Below are positions 54,508-63,562 of a DNA stretch of 64,000 nt, piece after piece; position 1 is the first letter of the stretch; the number at the start of each line of letters is the position of its first letter. The stretch lies in assembly GCF_024628865.1 (NCBI RefSeq), contig NZ_CP102384.1:1933001-1997000 (forward strand), written 5' to 3'. The DNA is from Sphingopyxis sp. DBS4 (GTDB lineage: Bacteria; Pseudomonadota; Alphaproteobacteria; Sphingomonadales; Sphingomonadaceae). A program made the translations under genes and the position numbers. Under the pieces are notes generated by a model that saw nothing but the letters and a program-made list of their open reading frames with translations, had not been told where the DNA came from and ran no database searches.

Positions 54508-55756
54508 AGACACCGCCCCCACCGACTGGAAGGGCATCGCGATGCAGAAGCGCATCGCGAGCCGCTATGCCGCCGAGCGCCGATTCAAGCTGTTCGGGCT
54601 GGGCGCGGTGCTGCTGTCGGGCGCTTTCCTCGCCTTTCTCCTGTTCGTGATGGTCGGCAACGGCCTGCGCGGCTTTACCTACACCAATGTCGAGGTGCCG
54701 ATCGACTTCAAGGCGATGCCGCTGACGGTCGACGCATCGCGGCTCGGCGACCCTGACGCCGACCGGGCGATCGCGAACGCAGGGCTGGCCGACATCGTCG
54801 CCTTCGCCGCCGACGAGGCGCTGGGCGCCGACGGGTCGAAGCTGATCAGCGAGAATGCGTGGAAGGAAGTGCGGTCGCAGATCAAGGCCGATCCCGAATT
54901 GTTAAAGACGAAAACGGTCTTCCACCTTCCCACCGCGTCCGAAGTCGATATCGCCGCCAAGGAAGGCGCCAAGGGCGCGCTCGGCGCGAAGGTCGAGGCG
55001 CTGGAGAAGGATGGCAAGCTGTCGACCGGCATCCACTGGTCCTTCTTCCGCAACGCCGATGCGACCGATCCCGCGGTCGCGGGCATCTGGGGGGCGCTCA
55101 AGGGATCGGTGCTGACGATCTTCATTGCCTTCCTCATCGCGTTCCCGACCGGCGTGCTCGCGGCGCTCTATCTCGAGGAATATGCGCCGAAGAACCGCTG
55201 GACCGACCTGATCGAAGTCTCGATCAACAATCTGGCGGCGGTGCCCTCGATCATCTTCGGCCTGCTCGCGCTCGCGGTGTTCATCAACTGGTTCGGACTC
55301 TGCCAGGCGAGCGCGCTGGTCGGCGGGCTGACGCTGGCGCTGATGACGATGCCGGTGATCGTCATCGCCGCGCGCAACGCGATCAAGGCGGTGCCGCCAT
55401 CGATCCGCGACGCCGCGCTCGGCGTCGGGGCCAGTCCCGTGCAGGTGGTGTTCCACCACGTCCTGCCGCTCGCGCTGCCCGGCATCCTCACCGGCACGAT
55501 CATCGGCATGGCGCGCGCGCTCGGCGAGACGGCACCGCTGCTGCTGATCGGGATGCGCGCCTTCATCGGCGACGTGCCGAACGGCATCTGCGCGCCCTCG
55601 ACCGTGCTGCCGATGCAGATTTTCCTCTGGTCCGACGAGGTCGACCGCGGCTTCGTCGAAAAGACCTCGGCGGCGATCATCGTGCTGCTCATCGTGCTGC
55701 TGTCGATGAACGCGCTTGCCATCTATCTCCGCAACAAGTTCGAAAAACGCTGGTGA
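54500..55756 (+). CDS. pstA: Phosphate ABC transporter permease PstA
   Basis: A 418-residue permease starting at 54500 ([15 protein letters not shown]) within the end of pstC. It has a DUF3333-type N-terminal domain (about 20-200), which makes it longer than E. coli PstA, then the transport domain with the coupling loop [25 protein letters not shown]. Six or more hydrophobic segments are seen. It forms the channel with PstC. Confidence 0.94.
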   Translation: MNRDTAPTDWKGIAMQKRIASRYAAERRFKLFGLGAVLLSGAFLAFLLFVMVGNGLRGFTYTNVEVPIDFKAMPLTVDASRLGDPDADRAIANAGLADIVAFAADEALGADGSKLISENAWKEVRSQIKADPELLKTKTVFHLPTASEVDIAAKEGAKGALGAKVEALEKDGKLSTGIHWSFFRNADATDPAVAGIWGALKGSVLTIFIAFLIAFPTGVLAALYLEEYAPKNRWTDLIEVSINNLAAVPSIIFGLLALAVFINWFGLCQASALVGGLTLALMTMPVIVIAARNAIKAVPPSIRDAALGVGASPVQVVFHHVLPLALPGILTGTIIGMARALGETAPLLLIGMRAFIGDVPNGICAPSTVLPMQIFLWSDEVDRGFVEKTSAAIIVLLIVLLSMNALAIYLRNKFEKRW

Positions 55757-55758
55757 AT

Positions 55759-56556
55759 ATGACCCCCTTGACCACAACAAACGACGATCTGACCATCGCC
55801 GACCCCAAGATGAAGGCCCAGGGGGTCGACGTCTTCTATGGCGAGAAACAGGCGATCAAGGACGTGTCGATCGATGTCGGCACCGATCTGGTCACCGCCT
55901 TCATCGGCCCCTCGGGCTGCGGCAAGTCGACCTTCCTGCGCTCGCTGAACCGAATGAACGACACCGTCGCCAGCGCGCGGGTGACGGGAACGATCCTGCT
56001 CGACGGCGAGGACATCTATGCGCCGTCGATGGACGTGGTGCAGCTTCGCGCGCGCGTCGGCATGGTGTTCCAGAAGCCGAACCCCTTCCCCAAATCGATC
56101 TACGACAATGTCGCTTATGGCTCGCGCATCCACGGACTCGCGGCGAACAAGGCCGACCTCGACGTCATCGTCGAACGCGCGCTGACCCGCGCCGGCCTGT
56201 GGGATGAGGTCAAGGATCGCCTCGGCGAGAGCGGCACGGCGCTGTCGGGCGGCCAGCAGCAGCGCCTGTGCATCGCGCGCGCGATCGCGGTCGACCCCGA
56301 AGTCATCCTGATGGACGAGCCTTGCTCGGCGCTCGACCCGATCGCGACCGCGAAGATCGAGGAACTGATCCACGAATTGCGCGGCAAATATGCGATCGTG
56401 ATCGTCACGCACAATATGCAGCAGGCGGCGCGCGTGTCGCAGCGCACGGCTTTCTTCCACCTCGGGACGCTGGTCGAATATGGCAAGACCACCGATATCT
56501 TCACCAACCCGCGGCAGGAACGCACCAAGGATTATATCACCGGCCGCTACGGCTGA
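55759..56556 (+). CDS. pstB: Phosphate ABC transporter ATP-binding protein PstB
   Basis: A 265-residue ATPase. Walker A is GPSGCGKST, the Q-loop is [15 protein letters not shown], the signature is LSGGQQQRL, Walker B is [13 protein letters not shown], and His is in VTHNMQQ. All are diagnostic of PstB. The start ATG 55759 is 2 nt after the pstA stop; GTG 55753 overlapping that stop is an alternative. It powers phosphate uptake through PstCA. Confidence 0.96.
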   Translation: MTPLTTTNDDLTIADPKMKAQGVDVFYGEKQAIKDVSIDVGTDLVTAFIGPSGCGKSTFLRSLNRMNDTVASARVTGTILLDGEDIYAPSMDVVQLRARVGMVFQKPNPFPKSIYDNVAYGSRIHGLAANKADLDVIVERALTRAGLWDEVKDRLGESGTALSGGQQQRLCIARAIAVDPEVILMDEPCSALDPIATAKIEELIHELRGKYAIVIVTHNMQQAARVSQRTAFFHLGTLVEYGKTTDIFTNPRQERTKDYITGRYG

Positions 56557-56596
56557 TGCGTGGCAAAAAAGGCAAGGGCGCAAAAGGACAAGAGTG

Positions 56597-57319
56597 ATGG
56601 CACTTACCAACGATCATACCGTCAAGGCCTTCGACGAGGATCTGAACCGCCTGCGCGGCCTGATCAGCGAAATGGGCGGCCGCGCCGAGCAGGCGCTGCT
56701 CCAGGCGATGACCGCGCTCGGCAAGGGCGATCTCGCACTCGCGGCGCAGGTCGTGCAGGGCGACAAGAAGATCGACGCGCTCGAAACCGAGGTCGAGCAG
56801 CTCACCGTCCAGACGATCGCGCTGCGCGCCCCGATGGCCGACGACCTGCGCGAAATGATCGCGGCGCTGAAGATAGTCTCGGTCGTCGAGCGCATCGGCG
56901 ATTATGCGAAGAATATCGCCAAGCGCGTCGCGCTGATGGACCCGACCCGCTCGATCGAGGCGATCCCGGTGCTGACGTCGATGTCCTCGCTCGTCGCCGA
57001 ACTGATCCACGACGCGCTCGACAGCTTCGCCGCGCGCGACGCCGACCTCGCGGTGCGGGTCACCGTCCGCGACAAGAATGTCGACGATTTCTACAACAGC
57101 ATCTTCCGCACGCTCGTGACCTTCATGATGGAAAATCCGAAGCACATCACCGAAAGCGCGCACCTGCTGTTCGTTGCCAAGAATCTCGAACGCATGGGCG
57201 ACCATGCGACCAACATCGCCGAGATGGTCTATTATGTCGTCACCGGCGAACGAATGGAGGAGCGCGAGCGCGGCGAAAGCCCCGAAGGCGGCGCGGCCGC
57301 GGAGAAGGAGCAAGGCTGA
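56597..57319 (+). CDS. phoU: Phosphate transport regulator PhoU
   Basis: A 240-residue all-helical protein of two PhoU repeats. Metal-cluster-type motifs E-x3-D are seen in each repeat (for example VVERIGDYAKNIAKR and NLERMGDHATNIAEM). PhoU links the Pst transporter to the PhoR-PhoB two-component system and represses signalling when phosphate is plentiful. The start at 56597 is 40 nt after pstB, and its TGA shares a base with the phoB ATG. Confidence 0.95.
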   Translation: MALTNDHTVKAFDEDLNRLRGLISEMGGRAEQALLQAMTALGKGDLALAAQVVQGDKKIDALETEVEQLTVQTIALRAPMADDLREMIAALKIVSVVERIGDYAKNIAKRVALMDPTRSIEAIPVLTSMSSLVAELIHDALDSFAARDADLAVRVTVRDKNVDDFYNSIFRTLVTFMMENPKHITESAHLLFVAKNLERMGDHATNIAEMVYYVVTGERMEERERGESPEGGAAAEKEQG

Positions 57320-58017
57320 TGCCGCAGCCCGACCTGCTGCTGATCGAGGATGACGAGGCGATCGCCGAACTGATCGTCTGGCATTTCGCACGCGAAGGCT
57401 TTTCGGTCCGCCAGACCCCCGACGGCGAACAGGCGCTGATCCTGGTCGAGGAGCGCGTCCCCGACATCGTCCTGCTCGACTGGATGATCGAGAGCCTGCC
57501 GGGAATCGAAGTCTGCCGCCGCCTGCGCCGCAATCCCAAATCGGCGAACGTGCCGATCATCATGCTCACCGCGCGCGGCGAGGAAGAGGACCGCATCCGC
57601 GGCCTCGAAACCGGCGCCGACGATTATGTGACCAAGCCGTTCAGCCCGCGCGAGCTCGTCGCGCGCGTCTCGGCCGTGCTGCGCCGCCTGCGCCCCGCGC
57701 TCGCCGGCGAGCTGCTCGCCTATGCCGACATCGAGCTCGATTCGGTCGCGCACAAGGTGGTGCGCAATGGCCAGATCGTCGCGATGGGGCCGACCGAATT
57801 TCGCCTGCTCCGTCATTTCATGGAGCATCCGGGCCGCGTCTTTTCGCGCGGACAGTTGCTCGACAGCGTGTGGGGGCAGGACAGCGATATCGAGTTGCGC
57901 ACGGTCGATGTGCATATTCGCCGCCTGCGCAAGGCGATCAACCTGCCCGGCACCGCGGACATCATCCGCACGGTGCGCTCGGCGGGCTATGCGCTCGACG
58001 CGGGCAAGAGCATTTAG
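57319..58017 (+). CDS. phoB: Phosphate regulon response regulator PhoB
   Basis: A 232-residue OmpR-family regulator. The receiver domain has acidic pair ED-D at 10-12, phosphorylatable Asp54 (VLLDWMIESLPG) and Lys106 (YVTKPFSP). The winged-helix domain ends LRTVDVHIRRLRKAINLPGTADIIRTVRSAGYAL. The IVLLDWM and RNPKSANVPIIMLTARGEE blocks are typical of PhoB. The partner kinase PhoR is not in the operon or anywhere in the window. Confidence 0.95.
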   Translation: MPQPDLLLIEDDEAIAELIVWHFAREGFSVRQTPDGEQALILVEERVPDIVLLDWMIESLPGIEVCRRLRRNPKSANVPIIMLTARGEEEDRIRGLETGADDYVTKPFSPRELVARVSAVLRRLRPALAGELLAYADIELDSVAHKVVRNGQIVAMGPTEFRLLRHFMEHPGRVFSRGQLLDSVWGQDSDIELRTVDVHIRRLRKAINLPGTADIIRTVRSAGYALDAGKSI

Positions 58018-58074
58018 GATCGCCGCGATCGGATGCGGGTGGAACCGCCCAAATCGCGCGCGCGTTAGGGCGGG

Positions 58075-58833
58075 ATGACGAAACGAAACCACGCGGGCCT
58101 GCTGTCGCCCCTGATGCTGATGCTCGCGGCCTGCAATGGCGGGGGCGAACAGCAGGCGGCACCATCCGGCCAATCCGCCGCCGACGCGCCGCCGGCAAAA
58201 GCCGCCGTCGAGACTGCATCCGGCACGCCGGCCACGACCGCACCCGCAGCCGCGCCCGCCGGGCCGCGATCCTGCGCGGCGGAAATCGGCCAGCAGGCAG
58301 CCGACCGCCGCGTCGCGGTCTGCCGCAACCTGTCGCCCGCGACGCATCCGCCATGCAACGCCGCCAACAGCTGCGCGATGATCGAGAATGAGATTGCGCG
58401 AAGCTGCGCGCTGCTCGGCAAGGATGGCGCGCTGCCCGCGGACTGCCGCCCCGCGCCCGATAGCAAGGCGGCGGCGATCGCGGTGGTGAAGCTCTATTAT
58501 TCGGCGCTCGATGCCGGGGATTACGATACCGCGTGGCTGCAATGGGGCGAGAATGGCCCGCCGAAGCAGACGCCGGACGGGTTCCGCACCGGCTTTGCCC
58601 ACACGCGCTCGACCCGCGTGGCGATCGGCGCGGTCGGGGATGCCGAGGGCGCCGCCGGCTCGATCTATCTGACGGTTCCGGTCACCGTCGAAGCGACGCT
58701 CGACACCGGCGCGTCGCAGCGCTTCGGCGGAGATTATGTGCTGCGCCGCGTCAACAATGTCGACGGCGCGAGCGCGGACCAATTGCGTTGGCATATAACG
58801 TCCGCCAAGCTTCGGCCCCTGCCCGCGCGCTAA
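58075..58833 (+). CDS. Hypothetical lipoprotein
   Basis: A 252-residue protein with lipobox MLAAC (Cys20) and a Pro/Ala-rich linker to about residue 62. A Cys-rich segment follows (SCAAEIGQQ...CRNLSP...PPCNAANSCAMIENEIARSCALLG). The C-terminal domain (about 140-250, KLYYSALDAGDYDTAWLQWGENGPPKQ...) resembles small NTF2-like folds. No family was named with confidence. It follows phoB by 57 nt on the same strand and may lie in the same transcript. Confidence 0.7.
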   Translation: MTKRNHAGLLSPLMLMLAACNGGGEQQAAPSGQSAADAPPAKAAVETASGTPATTAPAAAPAGPRSCAAEIGQQAADRRVAVCRNLSPATHPPCNAANSCAMIENEIARSCALLGKDGALPADCRPAPDSKAAAIAVVKLYYSALDAGDYDTAWLQWGENGPPKQTPDGFRTGFAHTRSTRVAIGAVGDAEGAAGSIYLTVPVTVEATLDTGASQRFGGDYVLRRVNNVDGASADQLRWHITSAKLRPLPAR

Positions 58834-58852
58834 TCTCGGATAAAAAAGCCGC

Positions 58853-58936
58853 GTGCTCCCGCGAAGGCGGGAGCCCATCTCCGGGCGGCGCGATCTTGAG
58901 CCGGTCGGAGATGGATCCCCGCCTTCGCGGGGACAC
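58853..58936. repeat. Palindromic repeat, second near-copy of the 35355 element
   Basis: GTGCTCCCGCGAAGGCGGGA at the left and CCCGCCTTCGCGGGGACAC at the right match the element at 35355-35437 in arms, inner CCATC/GATGG pair and spacing. It lies just after the lipoprotein gene. Confidence 0.85.
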
Positions 58937-58962
58937 ACTTATGTTTCATCAATCGATGAAAT

Positions 58963-58996
58963 GAAAAACCCGGCCGCCTGACAGGCGACCGGGCCG
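58963..58996 (-). terminator. Rho-independent terminator of the DUF1328 gene
   Basis: Read on the minus strand, CCCGGTCGCC and GGCGGCCGGG form a stem with a short loop followed by TTTTT. It starts about 25 nt beyond the DUF1328 stop. Confidence 0.85.
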
Positions 58997-59021
58997 ATAA
59001 GCTCATCTTGCGAACGCTCCG

Positions 59022-59195
59022 TCAGGGAAGCGTGGTCCGCCCGCCGCGTCCGAAGAGGAAGGCGACGACGAACAACACGACACCGATGATCAACAGGATT
59101 TTCGCGAACTCGGCGGAAATGCCCGCAATGCCGCCGAAGCCCAGCAGCGCGGCAATAAGCGCCACGACCGCAAAAATAATAGCCCATCTGAACAT
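59022..59195 (-). CDS. DUF1328 (YtjA-like) small membrane peptide
   Basis: A 57-residue, two-helix hydrophobic peptide: [49 protein letters not shown]. Length and sequence match the DUF1328 family, which is linked in several bacteria to envelope or general stress. The start at 59195 is chosen because the conserved MFRWAIIF is the family N-terminus; longer in-frame starts add non-conserved residues. It has its own terminator. Confidence 0.92.
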   Translation of the reverse strand: MFRWAIIFAVVALIAALLGFGGIAGISAEFAKILLIIGVVLFVVAFLFGRGGRTTLP

Positions 59196-59325
59196 GCCTA
59201 TTCTCCCTATTGGCGCGCGACCTCCCCCTCGCCCGCGCGTCGGGCGAAAGGGGCATCGCATCATCCTGTTTGGATGATCGAGAAACGCGCCCCGGTGCCG
59301 GAAGTTCCGCTGCTCCGGCCGCCCG

Positions 59326-60666
59326 TCAGCGCAGCCGCCACTTGGCGCCGATCTGCTCCGCCGGACACCAGCGCATCGGCGGGCCGGTATCCTGAATGGT
59401 AAGTTGGATGCGCGTCGGCGACAGGATTTTCACCTCCATTTCCCATTCGGGAAGGAAGAAGGAACCGCGCGTTTTCTCTACCTTGCCGAGCGGACCGACG
59501 AAATTCTCCTCGAGGCTGCCCGGCGCGCCGCCGCCGCGCATCAGGCCGAGGCGCTTGCCGTCATAGTAGAGCGCCTCGAAGCCGGGATTCGAGCAAGGTT
59601 CGGTCTCGTCCACATAATAACCCGATACGATGCCGAGCGGCGCGACAGGCTTTTGCCCCGCCGCCTGCGCGCCCGACGCCGCCCCCGCCGCCGAGGCGCA
59701 TTGCGGAACGAGCGCGCGGATCGCGGCGGTCGAACCGCCAAGCGAGACATAGCTCAGATCCTTCCATTCATCGCCACCGTCGCTGCTCGCGATCAGCGAC
59801 AGGTCGGTATCGCGGCCGCTGAGCAGGCTTTCGACGACCGGGTCGATCGTCCCGCTGAAATCGCCCTTCCCCGGCTCCTGCACGAGAGTCTGCGTTCCTT
59901 CGCGATCCTCCATCGAGCTTCGGAACGAAAGCAGCAGCGGATGCCCCGCGGCGGGAAGTGGAACGCCGGCTTTCGGCACGACGGTCATATAAAGACCGCC
60001 GCCGGGCTGACAGCGGATGCCGATCGCCGCGAATTCGGGATGTCCGGTCACCGCCGCGATCGCACCCGATCCCGTCCCCGCGAACTGCCACCGCGCGGTG
60101 TGCTGCGGCGGCGGGGTAAAATTCTCTTCCTCGCCAGCACCGTCGCCGCCCTTCATCTTGGACGGATCGACGTTCCGCTGCATTCCGGTCTGCACCCATT
60201 TCTGGCCGTTCCAAACAAGGGTTTGTCCGCAAACTTCCGCGCCATATCCACCGCAGACGCTGCCGTGGGTCAACAGCATCAGCCCCTTGCGCTTCGCGTC
60301 GACGGATATGATGTCCCAGCCGCGGACATTGTCGTTGAAAATTTCGCGCAGGCCGTTCTTGGTCGAACCGAGGATGCCGATCACGCAACCCGCGGTCCCG
60401 CACCATGCCGAATAGCCCGACGTCGTGCAGCGGGTCGCGGCATATTCGATCACCCAGTCGGCCTTGCCGTCGTTCGTCACCTCGACCTGGGTCGCGAAAC
60501 CCGCGCGATCGGGGACGAACTTGCCGCCCTCGGCGCGGCAATCCTGCTTGAGCTGGTCATAGACCGCCTGCACCTCGCGCGGCCAGGGCTTCGGCGCGGT
60601 CTGGGCATCAACGGTGGCCTGCAGCGAACAGGCGGCAAGCGACATCAGAGCAAGGACAAAACGCAT
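59326..60666 (-). CDS. Hypothetical secreted protein or lipoprotein
   Basis: A 446-residue protein starting at 60666 ([16 protein letters not shown]), with a hydrophobic leader that may be a lipoprotein signal (Cys13). The mature part contains a segment, [45 protein letters not shown]..., of the kind found in periplasmic proteins. It has many paired cysteines and a C-terminal domain ending [18 protein letters not shown]. No family was assigned. It diverges from the kinase-fusion gene across 178 nt, so the two may share control. Confidence 0.75.
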   Translation of the reverse strand: MRFVLALMSLAACSLQATVDAQTAPKPWPREVQAVYDQLKQDCRAEGGKFVPDRAGFATQVEVTNDGKADWVIEYAATRCTTSGYSAWCGTAGCVIGILGSTKNGLREIFNDNVRGWDIISVDAKRKGLMLLTHGSVCGGYGAEVCGQTLVWNGQKWVQTGMQRNVDPSKMKGGDGAGEEENFTPPPQHTARWQFAGTGSGAIAAVTGHPEFAAIGIRCQPGGGLYMTVVPKAGVPLPAAGHPLLLSFRSSMEDREGTQTLVQEPGKGDFSGTIDPVVESLLSGRDTDLSLIASSDGGDEWKDLSYVSLGGSTAAIRALVPQCASAAGAASGAQAAGQKPVAPLGIVSGYYVDETEPCSNPGFEALYYDGKRLGLMRGGGAPGSLEENFVGPLGKVEKTRGSFFLPEWEMEVKILSPTRIQLTIQDTGPPMRWCPAEQIGAKWRLR

Positions 60667-60844
60667 GATGTTCCCCCGGTTCAAAAATAGATCGATCGCG
60701 ACGACTCACCCTATCACGGCGCACGGTGCGTCTGCCGCCAAGTCTTCCCGTCACCTAAATGCGCGGCAACGGCAAAGTCTTGATGCCGCTATCAAGAATT
60801 TCTAAAGCTTGGGAAAAGCGGGCGTAACAGGGGGTCGTAAAGCC

Positions 60845-63559
60845 ATGTCAGCTACTCATTCGTCGCGGCGACGGCGGCGGTTATGGCGCTTTGTGAACGC
60901 TGAGTTCGACGAAGCGAGCTGGACGCTGCGCATCGGCGGCGCTCCCGTCGCGCTCGAGGGCAAGCCGCTCGAGGTGCTGCACGAACTGCTGCTGCGCGCG
61001 GGCGAAGTCGTTACCAAGGACGAAATTCTCGATGCGGTGTGGCCCGGCGTGACCGTGGTCGAAGGCTCGCTCGCGACCGCCATTTCGAAGCTGCGCAAGG
61101 CGCTGGGCACTGCGGGTTCGGACATCGTCGCCACCGTGCCACGCGTCGGCTATCGCCTGACCGCGCCGGTCGAGGTCGAAAGCATCGACACGCCGCTCGC
61201 GCCGCGTTTCGCCTTCACCGCCGGGGACAGCGTTCCGGGACGTAAGGCCTGGCAACTCGAACAGCCGCTGGGCGATACCGGCGCCGCGGACGTCTGGCTC
61301 GCGCGCCAGGCCAAGACGGGCGAGCAGCGGGTGTTCAAATTCGCCGACGCGCCCGACCGGCTGCGCGCGCTGAAGCGCGAAGCCGCGCTGTCGCGCCTGG
61401 TGTCCGCCGGGCTCGGCAAGACATCGCCGCTTCCCGCGCTGCACGAATGGAATTTTGACGCGGCGCCCTTCTTCCTCGAATATGCCTGGGGCGGGCGCGA
61501 CCTGCTCGCCTGGGCCGAGGGCGGCCTGTCCGCGATCCCGCTCGCCGAGCGGCTGGCGGTCGCGGCGATGGCGGCGCGCGCGGTCGCGGGCATCCACAGC
61601 GTCGGCGTCCTCCACAAGGATCTGAAGCCCGCCAACATGCTGATCGACGACAGCGAGAACGGCCCGGTGCTGCGGCTCGTCGATTTCGGCAGCGGGCGGC
61701 TGATCGACGACGCGCTGCTCGCCAGCTTTCAGATCACCAATCCGGGTTCGCTCGATACCGATCTCGGCAAGGACGAGCCGCGGTCGGGCACGCTCGCCTA
61801 TCGCGCGCCTGAATTGGTCGGCGACGCGGTGCCGACGGTGAAGAGCGACATCTATGCGCTGGGGCTGATCCTCTATCAGCTCGTCGTCGGCGATTTCACC
61901 GCGGCGCTTGCGCCGGGCTGGGAGGAGCGGGTCGCCGACCCGCTGCTGCAGGGCGACATCGCGCGCGCCGCCGCGCTGACGCCGGGCGACCGGCTGGACA
62001 GCGCCGCCGACCTTGCCGAGCGGATCGAGCGGCTGGACGACCGCCGCGCCCAGGCCGCCGAAGCCGCCGAGCGCGCCGCCTTCCTGGCCGATCAGAAACG
62101 CCGCGAGGAGCGCCGCGCGGCGCAGCGGCCGTGGGTCCGCGCCGCTTTCGCGAGCCTGACCGCCGGGCTGCTCGCGACCTCGGCGCTCGCGGCCTATGCC
62201 TGGCACCAGCGGGGCGCCGCACTCGCCGCGCGCGAACTGACCGAGACCAGCTATGCCTTCATCGCCGAGGATGTGCTGGGCAGCCCCGACCCCGCCAAAT
62301 CGAGTGCCGACGAAACCGTCGTCGACGCGATCAAGCGCGCGAGCGAGCAGATCGACCAGCGTTTCGGGGCCAATCCGGGGATCGCCGCGCGGCTGCACCT
62401 CGCCATCGCGCGCGCCTTTCACCAGCGCTCCGACCCGGACACCGCGCGCGGCGAATATGCGCGCGCCGACGCGCTGTTCGCGAAGGCAGGCGAGACCGAA
62501 AGCGACGACGCCATCACCGGCCGCCTCGACCGCATCAATATGGAGGCGACGTCGGGCCAGCCCGACCGGCTCGAGGAGGCGGGTCGCCTGCTGGAGAAGG
62601 AGCGCGCGCGGCTCGGCAAGCGCGGCGAGACCGGCCGCATGGGCTTCGCGCTCGCGCGCGCCGAAGGCGCCTATGATTATTTCGCCGACATCGAACGGGC
62701 CGAGCCCGCGTTCCGCCGCGCGGTGGCGATCGGCGAAGCGAGCGGAAGCGATGTTCCGCCGGGGCAATTACTGAAGGCGCGCTCGTCGCTGGTGCTGACT
62801 TTGATGCGGCTCGGACAAGCCGACAAGGCCGAGCCGATCGCGCGCGCGATCGTCGCCGATTCGACGCGCATCCGCGGCGCCGATCATCCCGACACGCTCG
62901 TCACCCGCCAGCACTGGCTGAACAGCCTGTCGATGACCGGGCGCTACAAGGAAGCGTTGGAAGGCAGCACGCCGCTGCTCGCGGCGATGGAAAAAAGGTT
63001 CGGCCCGGACCATCGTTTCACCCTCGGCCTGCGTTCGACCCGTTTCGAGAGCTTCGCCGCCCTCGGCCGCTATGCCGAGGCGGCAGTCGAGGCGGAGAAG
63101 GTCTGGAAAGGCGCGGCCGCGCAGGCCGGGGCGCATTCGCATCAGGCGCTGACCGGGCAGATCGACTATGCCTCGGCGCTCTGCCAGACGCCGCAGCGGG
63201 CGAAAGCGCTGGGTCTCGCACGCGACGCGCTCGACACCAGTCTTTCGGCGTTCGGCGCCGATTATCCGCTCACGCACGCAATCCGCTATTTCACCGCCGA
63301 ATGCCTGATCGCCAACCAGCGCTTCACCGAAGCCGGGCCGATGCTGGCCGCGGTCGACCGCGAAAAGACCGCGCAGCTTCTCGGCAATCCCGATTTCGAC
63401 GCCACCGTCGACGTCGCGCTGGCCGAGGTTGCGGTCGGCGATCACGACAAGGCCGGGGCGCGGCGGCTGCTCGACAAGGCCGCCCCCGCGCTTGCGAAGA
63501 CAAAGGACGAGATATTGCGCGCCCGCGCCGCGAAGCTCGACCGGTCGCTGGCATCCTGA
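60845..63559 (+). CDS. Winged-helix / Ser-Thr protein kinase / TPR fusion protein
   Basis: A 904-residue protein starting at 60845 behind AGGGGGT. Residues 12-107 form an OmpR/CadC-type winged helix (LEVLHELLLRAGEVVTKDEILDAVWPG...ISKLRKALG...IVATVPRVGYRL). Residues 135-400 are a eukaryotic-type kinase: Lys165, HKDLKPAN with Asp259 and Asn264, DFG 280-282 and APE 321-323. The HRD Arg is replaced by Lys, so activation-loop control may differ. A membrane helix at 432-452 follows an Ala/Glu/Arg helix. The rest (480-900) is TPR-like and probably periplasmic. It would couple envelope sensing to phosphorylation and transcription. Three nt separate it from a LuxR-type HTH gene. Confidence 0.88.
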   Translation: MSATHSSRRRRRLWRFVNAEFDEASWTLRIGGAPVALEGKPLEVLHELLLRAGEVVTKDEILDAVWPGVTVVEGSLATAISKLRKALGTAGSDIVATVPRVGYRLTAPVEVESIDTPLAPRFAFTAGDSVPGRKAWQLEQPLGDTGAADVWLARQAKTGEQRVFKFADAPDRLRALKREAALSRLVSAGLGKTSPLPALHEWNFDAAPFFLEYAWGGRDLLAWAEGGLSAIPLAERLAVAAMAARAVAGIHSVGVLHKDLKPANMLIDDSENGPVLRLVDFGSGRLIDDALLASFQITNPGSLDTDLGKDEPRSGTLAYRAPELVGDAVPTVKSDIYALGLILYQLVVGDFTAALAPGWEERVADPLLQGDIARAAALTPGDRLDSAADLAERIERLDDRRAQAAEAAERAAFLADQKRREERRAAQRPWVRAAFASLTAGLLATSALAAYAWHQRGAALAARELTETSYAFIAEDVLGSPDPAKSSADETVVDAIKRASEQIDQRFGANPGIAARLHLAIARAFHQRSDPDTARGEYARADALFAKAGETESDDAITGRLDRINMEATSGQPDRLEEAGRLLEKERARLGKRGETGRMGFALARAEGAYDYFADIERAEPAFRRAVAIGEASGSDVPPGQLLKARSSLVLTLMRLGQADKAEPIARAIVADSTRIRGADHPDTLVTRQHWLNSLSMTGRYKEALEGSTPLLAAMEKRFGPDHRFTLGLRSTRFESFAALGRYAEAAVEAEKVWKGAAAQAGAHSHQALTGQIDYASALCQTPQRAKALGLARDALDTSLSAFGADYPLTHAIRYFTAECLIANQRFTEAGPMLAAVDREKTAQLLGNPDFDATVDVALAEVAVGDHDKAGARRLLDKAAPALAKTKDEILRARAAKLDRSLAS

Positions 63560-63562
63560 ACG

